Assembly (NCBI GenBank): GCA_021850555.1
Contig: JAJZLX010000363.1
Coordinates: 1-6,344 of the forward strand
Source: Pseudomonadota bacterium
GTDB lineage: Bacteria; Pseudomonadota; Gammaproteobacteria; Steroidobacterales; Steroidobacteraceae
DNA: 6,344 nucleotides
Direction: 5' to 3'
How positions within the stretch are numbered: position 1 is the first letter of the stretch; the number at the start of each line of letters is the position of its first letter. The translations under genes were made by a program, and so were the position numbers. Below are positions 5,816-6,344 of the stretch, piece by piece. The notes under the pieces are model-generated. The model saw nothing but the letters and a program-made list of their open reading frames with translations. It ran no database searches and was not told the DNA's origin.

Positions 5816-5819
5816 CGAT

Positions 5820-6344
5820 ATGACACCGACCGATGTAATCAAATTGATCAAGGAAAAAGACGTCAAGTTCGCGGATCTGCGGTTCACCGACAGCCGCGGC
5901 AAGGAGCAGCACGTGACCATTCCGGCGCGCCTGGTCGACGAGGATCTGTTCCGCGACGGCAAGATGTTCGACGGCTCGTCCATCGCCGGCTGGAAGGGCA
6001 TCAACGAGTCGGACATGATCCTCATGCCCGAGGCGGAAACGGCGGTGCTCGATCCGTTCTTCGACGAGACCACGATCAACGTCCGCTGCGATGTCATCGA
6101 GCCGGCCACCATGCAGGGCTACGAGCGCGATCCGCGCTCGCTCGCCAAGCGCGCCGAGGCGTACCTGAAATCCACCGGCATCGCCGACGGCGCGATGTTC
6201 GGTCCCGAGAACGAGTTCTTCATCTTCGACAGCGTGCGCTTCGGCAACGAAATGCGCGGCAGCTTCTACGCCATCGACTCCGTGCAGGGCGCGTGGAGCT
6301 CCGGATCGGAATACGCCGAGGGCAACATGGGGCATCGTCCGGGC
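5820..6344 (+). CDS. glnA: Type I glutamine synthetase, N-terminal part (3' end outside window)
   Basis: Glutamine synthetase makes glutamine from glutamate, ammonia and ATP and is the main entry point for ammonium under nitrogen limitation; the enzyme is a cytoplasmic dodecamer. The first 175 residues are present and the frame is open to the window end. They align closely with the enterobacterial enzyme: [20 protein letters not shown] (15-34), the DGSSI loop (51-55) that completes the neighbouring active site, and [10 protein letters not shown] (57-66). [11 protein letters not shown] (127-137) supplies the metal-binding glutamates E130 and E132 (E129 and E131 in Salmonella numbering), and GNMGHRPG is at the right edge. 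The adenylylation tyrosine would lie beyond the window. An in-frame TGA at 5781-5783 limits upstream extension. It is transcribed divergently from glyQ behind an NtrC/sigma-54 control region with an unusually long leader. Confidence 0.97.
   Translation, partial: MTPTDVIKLIKEKDVKFADLRFTDSRGKEQHVTIPARLVDEDLFRDGKMFDGSSIAGWKGINESDMILMPEAETAVLDPFFDETTINVRCDVIEPATMQGYERDPRSLAKRAEAYLKSTGIADGAMFGPENEFFIFDSVRFGNEMRGSFYAIDSVQGAWSSGSEYAEGNMGHRPG

Larger units (their letters stand above)
5316..5819. other. Divergent glyQ-glnA control region
   Basis: This 504-bp stretch separates the divergent starts of glyQ and glnA and holds no convincing gene. From left to right it contains a possible glyQ -10 box (5346-5351), a strong hairpin (5357-5399), two NtrC-like operators (5410-5457), an IHF core match (5478-5490), a sigma-54 promoter (5507-5523) overlapped by a third NtrC-like site, and a predicted glnA leader with a large inverted repeat (5604-5746). 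Its middle, about 5400-5510, is the most AT-rich part of the window. Confidence 0.8.

Noticed and set aside
5670..6335. Minus-strand open frame of 221 codons across the glnA start
   Set aside because: It is antisense to unmistakable glutamine synthetase coding sequence; the translation is a mirror of glnA codon usage.

Overview
The window looks like chromosomal housekeeping DNA from a high-GC gammaproteobacterium. The evidence is the two-subunit glycyl-tRNA synthetase genes glyQ-glyS with plsC behind them, a type I glutamine synthetase very close to the enterobacterial enzyme, and an NtrC/IHF/sigma-54 control region in front of it. I cannot place it more finely than class. Most of the sequence is GC-rich; an AT-richer island at about 5400-5510 marks the main control region.

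Layout from left to right. 1-717 (+) is the 3' part of an amino-acid permease of the APC superfamily. Converging on it is a minus-strand block of four genes in transcription order glyQ (5315-4335), glyS (4338-2152), plsC (1984-1235) and a GFA/CENP-V-type zinc protein (1177-743). glyQ and glyS overlap by 4 nt (ATGA). glyS and plsC are 167 nt apart, and plsC and the GFA gene 57 nt apart. In many gammaproteobacteria gmhB lies between glyS and plsC; here it is absent and the gap holds a palindromic repeat. Divergent from glyQ, on the plus strand, is the 5' part of glnA (5820-6344, runs off the window).

The 504-bp divergent region between glyQ and glnA is the richest part. It contains three NtrC-like operators, an IHF core match, a sigma-54 -24/-12 promoter, and a predicted glnA leader of about 285 nt that carries a large inverted repeat. 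The third NtrC-like operator overlaps the -12 box, an arrangement that could give negative feedback. The inverted repeat in the leader has a shorter relative in the glyS-plsC gap: 21 of 22 bases are identical at the right end, and one stem base pair has changed in a compensating way. A separate strong hairpin sits just upstream of glyQ.

Functionally the window combines nitrogen assimilation (glnA), charging of tRNA-Gly (glyQS), phospholipid synthesis (plsC), a probable small zinc enzyme of unknown substrate and an amino-acid importer. I found no defence system, mobile gene, CRISPR array, tRNA or rRNA, and no convincing new protein system. The observations most worth following are the small repeat family and the architecture of the glnA control region.
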